Below are positions 6,342 to 6,485 of a stretch of DNA of 6,485 nt, in pieces. Below the pieces are notes generated by a model. It ran no database searches. It was not told the origin of the DNA and worked only from the letters and a program-made list of their open reading frames with translations. The number at the start of each line of letters is the position of its first letter. Position 1 is the first letter of the stretch. The translations under genes were made by a program, and so were the position numbers. The stretch covers positions 1 to 6,485 of the forward strand of contig JAGAKC010000221.1 of NCBI GenBank assembly GCA_017848155.1, in the 5' to 3' direction. This DNA comes from Oscillospiraceae bacterium (lineage in GTDB: Bacteria > Bacillota > Clostridia > Oscillospirales > Ruminococcaceae).

Positions 6342-6485
6342 TTAAGCGTTAGGAGTAGCGTAAACTGTAGCGCTGGTATCGGAGTAAGCTCCGTTGATGT
6401 AAGCCTTTACAACGAATGCGTACTTCTTGCCATTTGTGAGATTTCTCACCATGTAAGATGTAGAAGTGGTGCTGTAGCCAGTCCA
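6342..6485 (-). CDS. C-terminal FN3 end of a tandem paralogous secreted protein
   Basis: Only the last 47 residues are in the window, starting WTGYSTTSTSYMVRNL, continuing through KKYAFVVKAY, and ending YATPNA with TAA at 6344-6342. This is the second half of a fibronectin-III module of the same subtype as the four modules in the neighbouring 917-residue protein. It is closest to the last of those, sharing the segment from MVRNLTNGKKYAFVVKAY to INGAYS. As there, the FN3 module ends at the C-terminus with no anchor motif. The rest of the gene lies upstream on the minus strand beyond the window, so whether it also carries GLUG repeats, an enzyme or another domain cannot be said. It has its own terminator at 6294-6326. 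Confidence 0.88.
   Translation of the reverse strand, partial: WTGYSTTSTSYMVRNLTNGKKYAFVVKAYINGAYSDTSATVYATPNA
6345..6485 (-). repeat. Dispersed copy of the terminal FN3 DNA (partner 3420-3560)
   Basis: Aligned without gaps to 3420-3560, this 141-base stretch shows 15 mismatches by hand count (about 89% identity), including 53 consecutive identical bases (6382-6434 with 3457-3509). The copies are direct repeats 2925 bp apart, so recombination between them would remove or duplicate one gene's worth of DNA. Confidence 0.85.

Overview
The window looks like accessory chromosome from an anaerobic gut Firmicute, most likely a Ruminococcus-like member of the Oscillospiraceae. That placement is an inference. 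It rests on AT-rich coding sequence, AGGAGG-type ribosome binding sites, a consensus sigma-A promoter, and secreted GLUG/fibronectin-III proteins whose N-terminus resembles exported proteins of that group. No rRNA or housekeeping marker is present to fix the species.

Positions 1-3234 (plus strand) hold the 3' end of a surface-polysaccharide operon. It contains the tail of a DUF4422 glycosyltransferase-like protein, a UDP-galactopyranose mutase (glf), and a GlfT2-like galactofuranosyltransferase. Glf would convert UDP-galactopyranose to UDP-galactofuranose, and the GlfT2-like enzyme would use that donor to build a galactofuranose-containing glycan. The genes are 3-14 bp apart with no terminator between them. 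The glf frame is broken near its 3' end by an apparent one-base loss in a T run. The missing conserved C-terminus is still encoded in another frame, so this is either a recent mutation or a sequence error.

Positions 3235-3416 are an intergenic region between converging genes, with two strong hairpins. The second is a clear terminator for the operon and also sits just behind the stop of the opposing gene.

Positions 3417-6170 (minus strand) encode one large secreted protein of 917 residues: a signal peptide, ten GLUG-type solenoid repeats with an unusual set of paired cysteines, then four near-identical fibronectin-III modules to the C-terminus. No LPXTG, dockerin or SLH anchor is visible. The gene has its own consensus promoter and a strong ribosome binding site.

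Positions 6171-6341 hold that promoter and the terminator of the next minus-strand gene. Positions 6342-6485 are the C-terminal end of that gene, whose last FN3 module is about 89% identical in DNA to the last module of the 917-residue protein. The two are therefore tandem paralogues. Together the window pairs a cell-surface glycan operon with a family of repeat-rich secreted proteins; any functional link between them is speculative.
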